A DNA stretch of 64,000 nt from Metopolophium dirhodum (lineage: Eukaryota > Arthropoda > Insecta > Hemiptera > Aphididae), in assembly GCF_019925205.1 (NCBI RefSeq), contig NC_083564.1:10173491-10237490 (forward strand), given 5' to 3'. Shown here in pieces: positions 1-13,471 of the stretch. Position 1 is the first letter of the stretch; each line of letters starts with the position of its first letter. The translations under genes were made by a program, and so were the position numbers. Under the pieces are notes generated by a model, which worked only from the letters and a program-made list of their open reading frames with translations, did no database searches and was not told the DNA's origin.

Positions 1-1053
1 ATGTTAAGTAAATTGTTTGTTAGTAAGTATGTACCACACAAACCTAAAGTTATAATTAATTTATTTAATCATAGCTATATAGTATATATATTTTAGCATA
101 GGTACCTCCGAGGTGCCAATAATTTTATATTTGTATCAAAAAAAAAGAGTACCTACTACCAGTATGGCTCTAGTTTAGACGGGTATTGTATTTCCCAGTG
201 AGCGTCTATTTAAATGTATTATAGGTGTCAGAATAGCATATTTACTAATGTAGTGAAATTAAATTTATTCAAAAATGTATTAAATTGTATTAAATAACAA
301 AATACATACAATATATATTATACATATTTAAATTGGCAATTAAAATTAATTATTAGTTCATTAATTCTATGTTTTTGCATTTAGTTTAAAAACTAAAAAA
401 CTCAATTACATTTATCGTCAAAGTAATTCAGATTGCAGGCATTCATAACAATATTAAAGGCACGTTTGTATTACACACTTATAATGACAACATAAAAGTT
501 CTTCGCAGAAATCATTAAGACGTATATGTGTATAACAATAAGTAAATAAATACATCTTAAAGTGAATATAGGAAGTTACAAAAATAACGACACCAATTAA
601 AATAATAACATGTCCTTCTAAAAGATCTTAAAATTAAAAATATGACTTTCACAAGTGTTTAACACATCATAAAAAATCAGAACTTTGTATTTTTTCAAGA
701 CTGACAAATTCAATAATACCTATTTGCTTATATTATATAAAATACACAATACCTATTAATATGACTAGGTGTCTACTTTTATAACTTTTAAAAGTTACAA
801 TTTATAATACTACAAATTAATCTTTACTAACGGCCGGGACATGTAGATTTCTAAATACGTTTTAATTTAATTTTCTTGGATAATTTAGATCATCGACATC
901 CTGGCCCCTATCATTACACGCTCGGAGCTAAAACGGCCCACGCGCAGTCGTGCAGTAGTCTCGTACCGTGGTACCTACATCGTCGTAGCGGTCGATTCAC
1001 GTAAATTAATTATTATAAAAATAATAGAAAACACGTAAAACATACAACACAAA
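1..1053. other. AT-rich non-coding stretch with a small CpG-rich patch
   Basis: No supported gene. Most of it is plain AT-rich sequence. From about 880 to 1010 the GC and CpG content rise sharply, as at other promoter-like patches in this window. It sits just upstream of the weak candidate exon at 1054, so it could be that exon's promoter or 5' untranslated region. This is inference from composition only. Confidence 0.4.
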
Positions 1054-2983
1054 ATGTGTATACCACGTGTGCAACACGCCTACAAACAGCATACGGCGAT
1101 CACCCTGCAGGTAAAATCGTGACTTCCCGGCCAAGGACGTCCGGATCGCGGCGGCGGGACCAAAAGATAAATATTATGTACTATATATACAGTAGACATC
1201 GATGCTTGATGTTGATGCGATATCAAAGGGACCACGTGTCTGGTCGCATTAACCGATAGGTCGTACAGAACGATACACTAAAATATAATAACTGAATGCC
1301 TTACATTCAAACTGGAAGGACGGGAAGCTGGAATATCCAACATTCTGTCAAAAGTTCTCCCCTGGGACAACTTAAAATGTATGATAAATGATATTCTCAA
1401 TGAAAATTAAGTTAAACCGTAATCGTATGTTAAATACTTAAATCAATTCAGCCAATGGTCATAGTCACCGAATGTGTAATAATATTATGATGTTGTATGC
1501 CTCTACTGGCTCTACTCTGCCGCAGTAATCATCCACTGAAAATATAAGCTATATTATATTATTATGTCAATGTATGTTTTTATTTAATTCTTTATTCGAT
1601 AATTTCCGTTACGCATTATATAATATATATATATATAGGTGCATACACATTCATCAACACATGTGTGTATAATGTATATATATAATTATATTTTATACGC
1701 ATTAAGCGACCATAACACGAGACACATATCTAATTACACACTACTAACAAGACAAGTAGGTAAGTATACAATACACTCACGACTCACCCACCCACCTGTT
1801 TACGAAAAATGGTGTACGTTGATACGTTATAATAATATAATATCGTATTACTTATTAACTTATAATATATAGGTAGAGGCACACAAGCGGAATACGTCGC
1901 GGGCCGTGGGCGGTGAAGCCGTGTGGGCCATCCTTCGCTCAGCGGAAATCTCTGTATCGATCGTCGCCAAATCCAATACGGTGTGTTGTTCTATATACTA
2001 CAATGTTATTATAGGTATGTCATACATAATATTATAGTTATTATTACTACCCGGCGACTAAAAAATATGTAATTCCATCCGCGGCGGCTTTAATGCAAAT
2101 ATTACGCGCCGGACCAATCATCAAAATTCCGTTCGCAACGGTACACGCGTACACATAATATTATATACATATATTTGTTTTTGTAGTAATTACCGATATA
2201 ATATCATCCATATCGTACAACGATATTGTGATTCGTGTATAGTCTGTGATCGCTTCCCGTTTGGATTACGTCCAATTCCACGTGCGATTTACATAACGAG
2301 ATAATATAAATGCAATGTTGTGTTCATGATGCGGTTTAATATGATTTTCAATTACACCATTTTTACTACGTCGAGAGACGTATACTGCAGTACCTATATT
2401 GTATATTATAAGGTGCAAGACGTGTAAAATATCATTTTCATAATATTTTACCGATTAAGGTCGTATAAATGTGTGGTTATAGGTACACACTTACGCTGTA
2501 GAATAATGTACCTACACCTAGTGTTGTACCTACATTTCTGGTTGGTTCTTACGACTTAATACATATGCCGACTATACCTGTATGTAAATTATACATATCA
2601 TAATGTAATAACAAAATGAAACCAAATGAAAACGTTGAATTAATATTGCGGTTTTATTTTAATAGATCTTCGGCGATGACCTTTTTTACTATTACGAGAT
2701 CAATGTCAAGGACAGGAATAATCCAAACGATACCGTGTTTGTTGGTTCCGCTCGAAGTGTCTTATCATCGGGTAAAGTTGCACTGCCGTGTTCATGGTCA
2801 ATATCCGAAATTAACGGTCGCGTCAATAGACGTAACCTTAAGGGCGTCAAGATTTATGATAATCACGAAACAATATATATAGCTCCCATTCCAGTATTTC
2901 ACCTGAAGAAAAAAGCTACCTATATGTTAAAATTGTATTTTAACAAATACATTTTTTTTCAAAAGTCGTGCTTTAAAAATTAA
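1054..2983 (+). CDS. Candidate two-exon gene, unrecognised product
   Basis: Tentative model. Exon 1 (1054-1110) opens with ATG (MCIPRVQHAY...) and ends CAG before a GTAAAA donor. Exon 2 (2666-2983) follows a pyrimidine-rich TTTTATTTTAATAG acceptor, starts in the same phase (0) and stays open for 105 codons to TAA. The joined protein would be about 124 aa. Exon 2 has noticeably higher GC and more balanced codons than its surroundings over 2666-2885 (it begins IFGDDLFYYEINVKDR), then becomes AT-rich and lysine-, phenylalanine- and tyrosine-rich, so the true 3' end may be earlier. I recognise no family. The matching splice phase has a one-in-three chance of being accidental. It could also be a decayed gene fragment. 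Confidence 0.25.
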
Positions 2984-5900
2984 AATATGTATAAAACTAA
3001 CACTTAGGAGTTGATATTAAGCATTTGTTCTATTTTTTAAGTTAAAAATTAAATTAAAACAATATCATTCAATCAATAATGATTAAAACAATTTAATTCA
3101 ACGTGTTATTGAATACCTCATCAAAAATGTCATGTTATATATTTTAGTTTTAGAAATTCTGTCCTTGATTTAAGGCATAAATTAAAATATTCACTAAATT
3201 CATACTATCATTACTACTTTTTAAAACTTCAGTAAGACGTAATTAAACTGATTTAAATAATCCATAAAATTATATGTTAAAATGTAATTCCTAATATTAT
3301 TAAATATGTATTTATTATACATTTTACAAACATAAATAGGACTATTCTTATTTTTTATGTTATCTAATTCAGAATATTTAAATTTAATAAATACAAAGTT
3401 TTAATCTTATATGTTAAATAACGTATATTTTCAACAATAATTGTAATGCATTTTGTACTTTTAAAACATAGGTACTAAATAGTTTAAGAAAAATAAGTTT
3501 ATCTTATATCAATCAAGTAAAAAGAAACAAAAATTCAGTTTCAAAAAAACTATGGCATTTAAGTAAATAACATGTGTATACATTATTCTTGTATGCAATA
3601 TTATGTAGTGAGTACCTACATTTATAGACACTAATACACTATACGCATAGATATAAATTAATGTTTTGCAAAAAACACAGATTTGCTTTATTGTTATTAC
3701 TTTATTGTTTTTAAAAATATATGGCTATTTCTAGTAGATTATATACATTAATAGTCACAGCTGATAACTATTATTTACGAAACACCAAGGTTGCAGAACA
3801 AATTTAAAGGTCCCAAAAAGTTACTCAATGTAGGCCAATTCAAAAAGAAAATCCGTTCTTTTATTCTCTTGTTTTTACAGCTATGCTATAGATTTTCGTT
3901 AAATATGTATAGGTTACCTTTGATTGAAATAATAAAACTGTAAACAATGACAAGGTTACATGTAGGCAGATTGAAAACAACAGACTTGATGTAATGATGT
4001 GTATGCTTAAAAACAAAAGAAATTAAATGCAAAGTCATTTGATGTATTTAAATTGATATTTTATTCAAATAATTCGAATTTCAAAACGTAACCTGAGTTT
4101 ACCAGACATGGTATTAATAAATAATAATAATATACATTTATATGGTTTAAAATCTGATGAACCGAGTGACTCGGAAACAACTGAAAAATCCACGAAATGT
4201 CTGTAGATACTGCACTGTGTATCATGATAGAAATCTATGGAAAAATCAACTGACTGCACCGATACAACTTACAACAATGGGTCGCGACATGTCGCTCAAT
4301 CAATAGTCGATTTGGCTATCACCGTACAAAGGGGAATCAAATACAGCCGATAGGTTTACACTGCTGGAAAATTGTCCCTAGGGATAGTGTATCAATAGAC
4401 GACGGCCTCTGCCTACACTCAAAATTCTAGAACAATAATTCATTATTTCTGGAAGCGCTCCTTAATTAATACCATTTTCGAAAATAATAATATATTGTAC
4501 AACTATACTGTGCAACCGGTTTGCCCCCGTGCCTGAAGATATAGGATGTTTAAGGTGCCTACAAGCATGTTGTACTACGGTGTTTACACCCGTTGTAAAT
4601 TAATCAATCATAACCGTGTAAGTAGAAGACAAGTTATTATTTATTTGTAGGTATTATTATGCACCATAGGTAATCATATAGTGTACCATATGTGTGTACA
4701 TACCACATAGATCCCCATAAACACTCAGCAATGCACCGAGTTCCGGGACATAACTCGTATACTTCCTAGAATATATAGATGCTCATTAAGCTAATGGGAA
4801 ATTTATTTCAAAAAGTACGCTCAACAATGCGTAAATAATACTCTAACTTCACCATACATCAAGCAATTGGTAGCGAAAAAAGGCGTGACTTGTTATAAGA
4901 ATATAAGGTATTTGGTGCGTTTATCCTTGTCATTAAGTACGGATATGAATGCACAAACGACTCGGACTTCGATTATAAATTGTTGTCTAGAAAATATATT
5001 ATAATTTATAACTGTACACAAGTATATTATATTATAGAATATCAATAAAACGTACGCTAAATATTAGATCGTAGAAATGCTTGCAATTTCACTGGAATAT
5101 ATTATTTTCTTCATAACACAACAGTTAAATGTGATGCGTGATTAGAATAAATAAATCAAAAATTCGTAGTATTATATTATATTTTTATTATATGTATATG
5201 TTGGAAATATTAACTTTCTAATAGATTCAACACTTTAAAAGTGAATTTAGTTGGGGCGATGCCTATAGTTATTGGCCCTAAGAAGATATTTAACTTATTA
5301 TAATGATTTATTTTTTCTTAGTATCTCAAACAAACGCTCCACAATATTTACATGACACATCAATCAATTGAAAGTTGATGTTATAAACTGTATTTACTAA
5401 TTCAAAATAAAACTTCACTATTTATTGTACCAAGGTATTTTTCTGGCAATAGCAATACGGCTACCTATTACTTTATAGATACATATAATTTTAATTAAAT
5501 TTATTTTTTCACTTCGTTGTAACTTTTTTTTTTAAAAACAATTAATATTTTTTAAATGTACAGAATTCCCATTTTTAACATTATTATAATTTCAACATCA
5601 TTTAAAATGCCTAACTCAAAATGGTTTGAGTCATTTTACTTAAATGGTCAGAAAAGTAAACTATAGGGGCAAGGAATTTTATCCTATAAGTATAAACCTA
5701 AGATGTAAAAAATATCCATTCTTAGAATATTCAAATTCCTAAATACATATATGGTTTTTATGTACATGACATAAAAATGAATGTTAAAATGATGTTATAA
5801 CTAGAATTTATGGCACTAACTTAGGTACTTTTAAAATTATATCCAAAAACAACACAATATATAATAATAAAAACCTAATATAATAAGTATTACAGGTAAA

Positions 5901-6224
5901 CATATTACTTTGAAAATAAAAAATAATATTGTCTTTTGTTTATTTAAATACAAGTTTAAAATTCGAGTTTTTAACTTCAACGAGAGTTATCATTTGAATA
6001 GAACTATAAAAATAAAAAACATTATGTCTATTGTCTACTGTACCTAACCAATATGATCAGATCGACATACGACAATAAAGTCAGTGTTATCTCGTGTAGT
6101 CGTGTTATCGAACTAATATTCTAATAAATCATATTTGGAATCACAAGATCCGCGAGTGGATCACAACGTTCAGAGGGTAAATACATAATAGTAAATATAG
6201 ATAGCACAATAGGTACGTCTATAC
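2984..6224. other. AT-rich stretch without a recognisable gene
   Basis: Short reading frames only. I looked for continuation exons of the minus-strand exon at 6509-6620 here and found none I could support. A short minus-strand frame at 4065-4259 follows a CAG, but its phase does not match that exon's donor. Confidence 0.5.
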
Positions 6225-6238
6225 ATCCTAATAATAAT

Positions 6239-6468
6239 ATAGGCGTGCGCTGGCTCCAATTTCTGGTCGATTCTGAAGTGGTACTAAAATGATACTAAAA
6301 TTATATACCACTAATCATCTCAAATTACGAATAGCGGCCACTGATGTAGATTATGAAATATACATATTATTAAACATAGTATTATACAATATTATACGAA
6401 TTTTCAAATTTTCAATGCCCCCCCCCCAAAAAATTCAAGTCGATAGCACCGTGCGCACGCCTGTGCAT
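6239..6468. mobile_element. Short foldback element flanked by a 14-bp direct repeat
   Basis: The block begins ATAGGCGTGCGC and ends GCGCACGCCTGTGCAT, so its ends are inverted (GGCGTGCGC / GCGCACGCC). It contains a C-tract near 6418-6427, a feature of other elements in this window. On each side is the identical direct repeat ATCCTAATAATAAT (6225-6238 and 6469-6482), which reads as a long target-site duplication. It lies just downstream of the candidate exon at 6509-6696, that is, inside that gene's putative first coding intron. The class is not clear. Confidence 0.6.
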
Positions 6469-6508
6469 ATCCTAATAATAATGTAATAATATCGTAAAGT
6501 CGTCTTAC

Positions 6509-6696
6509 CGGATTGCCGACGGTTCTGCCTGACGAACCCAGGCTGCACACTGCGATCTTCGCCCAAGAGAAAAGAGTTGGGCTCCTGTTCTTCAGCCCAT
6601 TTTTCCGTATTGTTAGCCATGACGGGACCGATCGATTACGCACGACGATGCTACTCGATCTTCGATTCCATAGGCTAGTGACGAGTGTAAGACTGG
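6509..6696 (-). CDS. Candidate first coding exon of a minus-strand gene
   Basis: On the minus strand a pyrimidine-rich tract ends in TATTAG at 6698-6697 (acceptor). About 76 bases of leader follow, with an in-frame TAA 15 bases before an ATG at 6620. The frame (MANNTEKWAEEQEP...) runs 37 codons plus one base to a strong donor G|GTAAGA after 6509. The peptide is hydrophilic and the exon is GC-richer than its surroundings, as expected of real coding sequence. Only 38 residues are seen and I recognise no family. Downstream exons would lie to the left, possibly outside the window. An untranslated first exon could lie near 11483-12200, where another minus-strand donor sits in CpG-rich sequence. 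The GC-rich stretch 6830-7150 is the other possible promoter. Confidence 0.45.
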
Positions 6697-6698
6697 CT

Positions 6699-9600
6699 AA
6701 TACCAACAAGAATAAAAAGTAACAATGATATTATAAAGTATAAGGTGCAATATATACCTAATTGCAGGTGGGTAATAATAATATTTCGCAATCCTCGTTT
6801 GTCGGAAGACTTAAATTTAGAGTTGATGTTATAGAAAACGACCGTGTATTATACTGCGCTGGCAACGAAACCGCACGATACCGTCGTAAGAATTAATATT
6901 ACGATTAACTCTGAGGTGGTGGCGGCGGTGGCGATAAATAGATAGGTACCTATAGTGGCCGGCATCTATAGTCGCGGATGATATGCGTTCGATAATAATA
7001 ATGATAATAATAATTGTGGGTGGAAAAAACTTGCGCACGATTGTGATTTTATAATTTATATATCATTATCGCTGTCATAATAACAATAATATTTAAATAC
7101 CGGCGTGGTGGCGCGCAAAACCGACGCCGGTCGCGGTCGCCAGCAGTTGATGACGCCGAGGGTATAGGAGCGACGGTCGACTGTACACACACACGTACCT
7201 ACCTACACCAATGCGTCATGCGTACATAATCAAACACGCGTATGATACACATAATATTATGTATTGTATAGGTTACCTAGGTATACCGTGTCCGTGTGTG
7301 CTGCAAGTACCTACCTATGCGTGCGAGAAAATTTAGTTCAAGGAACGTGGACTCGGCGTGTGCTCGCAGGAAATCAAGGACTCGGAGTTAAATAATAATA
7401 ATAAACAGACAACAACGAAAAAACCGATGTTATAATATTATATTATATTATATTATAATAATATTATATTGTTATACATGTCGTTATTCGGTATTGTTAT
7501 TGTAATACGGTGCGTGTAAGTGATGGTGCGCGTGTCGTGTAATATACCCACCTGAGCGCGCGCTGTGAGTATACGAGGGTTTCAGGGTTTGCAACAATAT
7601 CGTTTTAATTAATTCATTAGTTATTTATTCGTCTAATAAATATCATCTCAAAAAAAAATTCACCATGATATAACATTTAAATGTACAAAAACTTTCTTTT
7701 ATTTTAATCCAATATAACGTCTGCACATTTGTCAATGATAAATAAAATACAGCCCCAGTATGTTTGTCAAACGCTCCAAAATATTATTCTTTATAATTTT
7801 TTTTATAGACAATGCGCCTTGCCACACTCTAGGATGCAAATGGGTCAGAGAGAGAAAACAAATAGTGAGCGGTTTATCTATCCGCAGTGCCGTATTTAGA
7901 CATCCGAATGAAATTTGTATTATTTTAATAATTTAACTCAATAATATTATATAGGTAACAAAATGTAGTGTTTTATTTCCATAAAGGAGCTGTCTTTTCA
8001 TTTTTATAATGTTATATAGATAGATACCTATACATTAACCTATTTCTAATTTATTAAACAAACTCTATGTAGTTCCCTCGGTCGTTTAACTTGAAATCTC
8101 AATTTCTCTTTTTTTATTTACATAAACTAACGGAAATAAATAATTTTTAGAAGAAACTTATTAATAGCAATAGATCAAATACCTTAAACCAGAATAAAAA
8201 AGGATGATCTAAATATCTCTCCCATCCCCTGAAAATATGCTACAGATTGGCTATTTATGTATAATCATGACGTAACAGCTGCTGCAGACTTTCAAATAAA
8301 ATAATATCAACATTACTAATATTATTACATTATATATTATAGTGTACGTACGAAATACGATTATCGCGTAGATATAAAGTATATATTATTGAATATGCAT
8401 ATGCATATTATTATAGTAACAACACGATGAAATCGACGACGAGAGATGCGAGATAAGAGGGCTGTTCCTCGTTTCGTACGTTTTAGGTATTAGGAAATTG
8501 TCCAAAAATGTATTTATGTCTAATAGAAAACATTGTAAGTTTGTTTATCGGTTTTTAAATTGTTTTCCATTAAATATAATATAATATAATAGATATTATA
8601 CCGGTATTTTTAACAAATGGTGGTTTCGATTTTGGATTTCATTGGATTCTTTTACCGTTTCGTTTTCGGTTTTTAATACCTACCGGTTTTAATTTCTATA
8701 TTAATACATTTTGGTATTGATATCATTTTCAATAATAAATCATCAAAATGATTTTGAAACCGGTCCCAAGCTCCGGACTTTCACTAATTTTTAGTAGTAT
8801 AATATAGGTTTGCAGACTGCAGTACGAAATTTGAGACATTTGGCCCGGAGGTACCTAATCCCCGGCTACAACGCACGTGGTCGACAGTTGATCGAACCAC
8901 AAAAAGTTGTATCGCAGTTGCACATATCGTATACACAAAATGTATAAAGTAGATAAGTATTTACTATTTACCCTTTTTTCTATTTTACCTTTCGAATATA
9001 ATATAATTAATACATTATAATAATCTACTGCTATAAAAATCCATGTCGGGTGTTAGTTACAGATCTTTAAGGAAAACTGTTTTTATTAGACGTACCTAAA
9101 ATATAGGTTCGCTCATTTTAATTCTTAATCAAAATAATCAATCAATTTTCTGTGGAAATCTTAAAAAACTAAGTAAAGTCAAATACCTAAAATAGCGCTA
9201 GTTAATGTCTTAAGCCCAGAATTATAGTACCTATACACTTTGTTATCGCTGTAACTATTGTAAGCTGCGACGGTTGGTATGGTGCGGAGAATTGTCGACT
9301 GTCGTAAACTTTATATGACAGACGATAACAGATCATTTTTCAAACGTTAAATCGCTATAACTTCATAACCAAATCCAAATGTTTGAAAAGATCATGCTAG
9401 TCGTAACTTTAATATTTCTAATCTGGCATTCCGCATGCCCGCATGTATACTAATTACTAAGTATCAACGCACATTTTTAAAATATGTTTTCCCTAATAAT
9501 TAATTTTCCCACTATCCCACCAAAAAGTGGTATAAATCGTATGACAAACAAGTATATCGTTTAGCATAATCCTAATATTATCGATATTTCTGGGAGGCAC

Positions 9601-11482
9601 AGTCAACATAAATTTGGTTGCTTATTACTTTCCTAACGAGAAATATTCTTATTGTCAATCCATCATATAATCGGATACATATTTATAAAATGCCAGTGAC
9701 AATAGAAAAAAAAATGAATATTTGTTATGATTAATTATTACCATGAATGTTAAATTTCACACCATTCAATTATTATAGGTAGGTAAGTAAAAAATCGATT
9801 TATTTAATATATTTAGGCTCTATTATTAATGTCATGTTAAAAATATATTTTTACATAATTTTAATTTTAAATTTTTTTAAATGTGATATAAGTAAATATT
9901 ATTTTGATTTACAGTTAAACTGTATGATGAACATAAATTACAAACCATTACAAATTATTTAATTATTTTTCCACAACATAGATACTTTTTTTTTGTTAAA
10001 ATGATATAATTTATCATTTTTAATTTTTTTGAATTTAATAGGTGACTTGTATTTAAATCATGAGTGTATATATTATTCGATAGTTTATATAACTGCTTGT
10101 ATACAAACACAGAGCTAAATACATATGGCACACAACACTTTAATATAATTTTTTTAAACTATTCAATAACGTATAACTTCACTAATTTATCAAGTTTCTT
10201 TTAAAAAATAATTAATTAACGACTAAAATAGTATTTAATGTGAACTTATTAGAAACAAAATTACGATAACTGTATGATTGTAAAATGACGTTCGTAAGTT
10301 TGAAAATTTAGGTATATCATTTTAAATATTGTTTATGCTAAAATGTAAGTTACCTATTTCGGTACTAGTAAATTTGTTTTGAAAAAACAGTGCACAATTA
10401 ATTGGTAGCAAATTATATTATATTACTTTATTTTATGAGAAAATCATTCAATTAAAAAAGTATTTTTCTAGAATTTTTTGGAATATATTAAAAATATAAT
10501 CGTGATTAAAAAATTAAAAATTATTTGTAGGTACTTAAAAATATAGAAGTGTTAGATGATACCTAATATCTGAATAATTGTCATTATTGATTGATAATAT
10601 AAAATTATGAAATTATAATATAGGGGTTCGTATTGCAATGATTGAAGGATTATTCGGTATAGCATGTATATAGTAATTCTCTATTGAAATTTTTATCAAA
10701 CACCACGTTGAATAGGGGCACCAAATATGACTGCTCCGGGGCACCAATCATAGTTAGCAGTTAGCACTACTATACTTTCGTCTAAGTAAATTATTTTTCC
10801 GATCGAATTTATCGCGTGACATATTTTGATCGACTAACGCTAACCCACCGGTGTACCACTGACTCTATATCGATGTATTAAGACAATTACGATATAACAA
10901 TATCTGAATTTATTTTGGAAAAGTATCAATGTAATATTATAGAAACACTGTTATAAACAAAACACTTAAAATCCACATTCGCCATCGATCGTCATCCGTA
11001 GAAGGTAGGTACCACATGGGCTTGCAAGATTTACTATCCCTGGAGACCCTGCCCATTAAACTGTCCTCCCTCCGCGCGAAATTCGTCATTGGTCGAAATC
11101 TTAGTTTCGGCACCTCTACGCGCTCGACCAACGTCCATAAATGGCGTAACTCGGCGTACAATTTTATAAGGCAGGACCAGAGTTAATTAAATTCTTTTTT
11201 CAGTTTTAAAGCGATGCCCTTAGCTGTTTTCATCATCTATGTCGGTGCCAAACATGACACAAATGTATGCGTTAACATGGTCAACGGATTCATCGAAAAA
11301 CGATGTGCCTGCCGAGTCACAAGCCAAACCGAGACTGTGTACACCCCACACCACCACCCTATGTATTCAATTCGACTGAAGGACTCGCGAGAAAGGAAAC
11401 AAAATTACGCATTAAATATGGTACAGTACGATTTGATACATGGATACGATATTGTCGCGCAACAGACGCAGTACAGACTTAC
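6699..11482. other. Gene-free stretch; possible intron or intergenic
   Basis: No coding sequence supported. GC- and CpG-richer patches occur at about 6830-7150 and 7490-7570, the rest being AT-rich. If the exon at 6509-6696 and the donor at 11483 belong to one transcript, this is its first intron; that is inference. Confidence 0.35.
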
Positions 11483-11690
11483 CGCCGCGGACGACGTGCA
11501 GGAATACGATCGCAATACCACCGTGGTCGGCGCAAACCGCGGTAACCGCGGTAGGTATATATAATACCTATTACGATATAGACACTAACGAACGACGCGG
11601 TTACCTATGCGTACACGGCCGATGTATTAATAATAACGTGATAGAAATTTCACGATTACGAATATTATAATCCATTACTATATTATTGTT

Positions 11691-11713
11691 GTCGTCGTCG
11701 TCGTCGTCGTCGT
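11691..11713 (+). repeat. (GTC)n microsatellite
   Basis: Seven to eight uninterrupted GTC units inside the CpG-rich block. Confidence 0.95.
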
Positions 11714-12061
11714 TTTGCGTGCAACGTCGGTGACGGCCAAAAGTGCACTTATTGCAGCGGCGTGTGTATACAAACGGTATCGTTTATATAGAGGCGCACT
11801 GCACACCTGCAGGATCATCAGCAGCGGACGGGCGCGTGCGACACGTGCAAAACGGAACGGCGACGGACGCGAGTCGACGATACTATTATATCGGGGCGAG
11901 CGCGCGTGCTGCACGGAACGCAACAGAAACCAGACTTGAGCGGATACGCGTAGACACACCGGTTTTTGTGGCGGCGGCGCGCGGTCGCGGGTCATTGAGG
12001 AGTAAAAAAAACCGTATACAATATACGCGCGCGCGCACACGGACACACAGATGTATAATAT

Positions 12062-12064
<3 letters not shown>

Positions 12065-12102
<38 letters not shown>
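12065..12102 (+). repeat. (GT)19 microsatellite
   Basis: Nineteen uninterrupted GT units, preceded by alternating CG/CA sequence at about 12027-12047. Long threonine- and histidine-rich reading frames here are only translations of this repeat. Confidence 0.97.
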
Positions 12103-12106
<4 letters not shown>

Positions 12107-12400
12107 AAAACAAAATATGTAATAATAATAATGATAATAAATGTACGTAAAACGTCGAGATGTCGGCCACAGAATTTCCACCACCAAATCCGAGTCCTCA
12201 GTCATATAATAACATTATATATAGTTGTACCTGCTAGATATTAAACATTTATAGAGGTAGTACCTACCACCTAACTGTGGCTGATCGCGGCAAAATGCAG
12301 GTCGTCGTCGTCCGAAGGGGAAAATGCGCGCCCGCGACGCATGGGTACGACCGGTTTACGCAATGCGCTACGATTTGAGACGATTCTCGCGCGTTTTTCA

Positions 12401-13157
12401 TTGGTTTTTTTTTTTTGTTATACTACTACATCGGAATATAATATTATCATAATATAATTATTGTACATAATATCCTATACGGGCATGGATGTTAGAATGT
12501 AAAAACCGACGAGTCGTATTACCGCGGCCAACGAACAAGACGGTTTTTTTTTCGTATGATGTTGTTGTTTATATCAGAGTTATTACGTAGGTGGGTACGT
12601 CTTATACCTACGTCTGGTCGTTATGCGTTCCACAACAAAATGTATAATGCTAATGTCGAGTAGTGTATAATAAATTATATTATTATAATTTACATTTACG
12701 GGACAGAAACGAAAACAGTTATACGCTGCCTAAGTAAAATTTTAAGTGATTTCGAAACATGTTCAGAGGTACTATTATAATATATTAATATTTGATATCC
12801 TTAGAACGAATTATATGAATATACAATGATTAATATATAGATACCATATAGTATATAAACAGGGGTTGTAGAAAATACTAAAGGTACAAACAAACAAAAC
12901 AAAAGCAAAAACACGTTTAGTTGGCGCAACTAGAAGGTGCTTATTGCCTTAGGAGTGCTATACAGCACTTCTATTTAATAGCGGCTAGCTGCAGGCTTAT
13001 TTCATTATGCTAAAAATCCAGAAAAATATTTTTCTGACCTATTGTCTAAGTGCTTTTCAACTATAATTGAAATAGTGTGAAATATGATCCTTATGAAAAT
13101 ATTAATGAAGTTTAAAAAAAAAATAAGGATTGCACTACCTATAGGTATAGTCTATTA
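12401..13157. other. AT-rich stretch, no gene seen
   Basis: No coding sequence supported. A short inverted segment (AGTGCTATACAGCACT) occurs near 12955-12971. Confidence 0.4.
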
Positions 13158-13206
13158 GGCATTTAGACAGCATTTAGACATAGCATTTAGACATAGCATT
13201 TAGACC
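13158..13206 (+). repeat. Short tandem repeat, about 12-14 bp unit
   Basis: Four adjacent copies of a GCATTTAGACATA-like unit, the middle two identical. Confidence 0.85.
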
Positions 13207-13471
13207 TCTATGATAATAAACAACAAAAAGTACATTTTATAGATATGAAACAAAATATTTTTATTAGCTCTATATTGTTTTAGTATTTATAACGAGCAAA
13301 CCACTGGTAAATATGATGGTTTGACTTCTTTTTTTATTGTGCTGAGAAATATAGATGATTCACACTTTTCTGCCATAAGTAAAAGAAATTATTTTTATCC
13401 AAATTTTTAAACAGTACTTATATCTTATGAAAAAAATGAGACGTCCTTTCATAGTAAAGCCTTACAGGTTA

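Larger units (their letters stand above)
11483..12400 (-). promoter_or_regulatory. CpG-rich block with a minus-strand splice donor; likely promoter and untranslated first exon
   Basis: About 0.9 kb of CpG-dense DNA in an AT-rich setting. On the minus strand a consensus donor GCGGCG|GTAAGTC lies at 11483/11482. No convincing reading frame leads into it, so an untranslated first exon is the simplest reading. The block also carries a GTC repeat and a GT microsatellite. The target gene is unknown; the exon at 6509-6696 is a candidate. Confidence 0.35.

Noticed and set aside
4065..4259. Minus-strand frame after a CAG
   Set aside because: Phase does not match the exon at 6509-6620 and the start is GTG; no other support.
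11678..12205. 175-codon minus-strand frame and overlapping plus-strand frames
   Set aside because: Composed largely of the GT and GTC microsatellites and CpG-rich DNA; no domain, no consistent start or splice context.
13158..13206. Regular short repeats, considered as a CRISPR-like array
   Set aside because: Simple head-to-tail tandem repeat without spacers in a eukaryotic genome.
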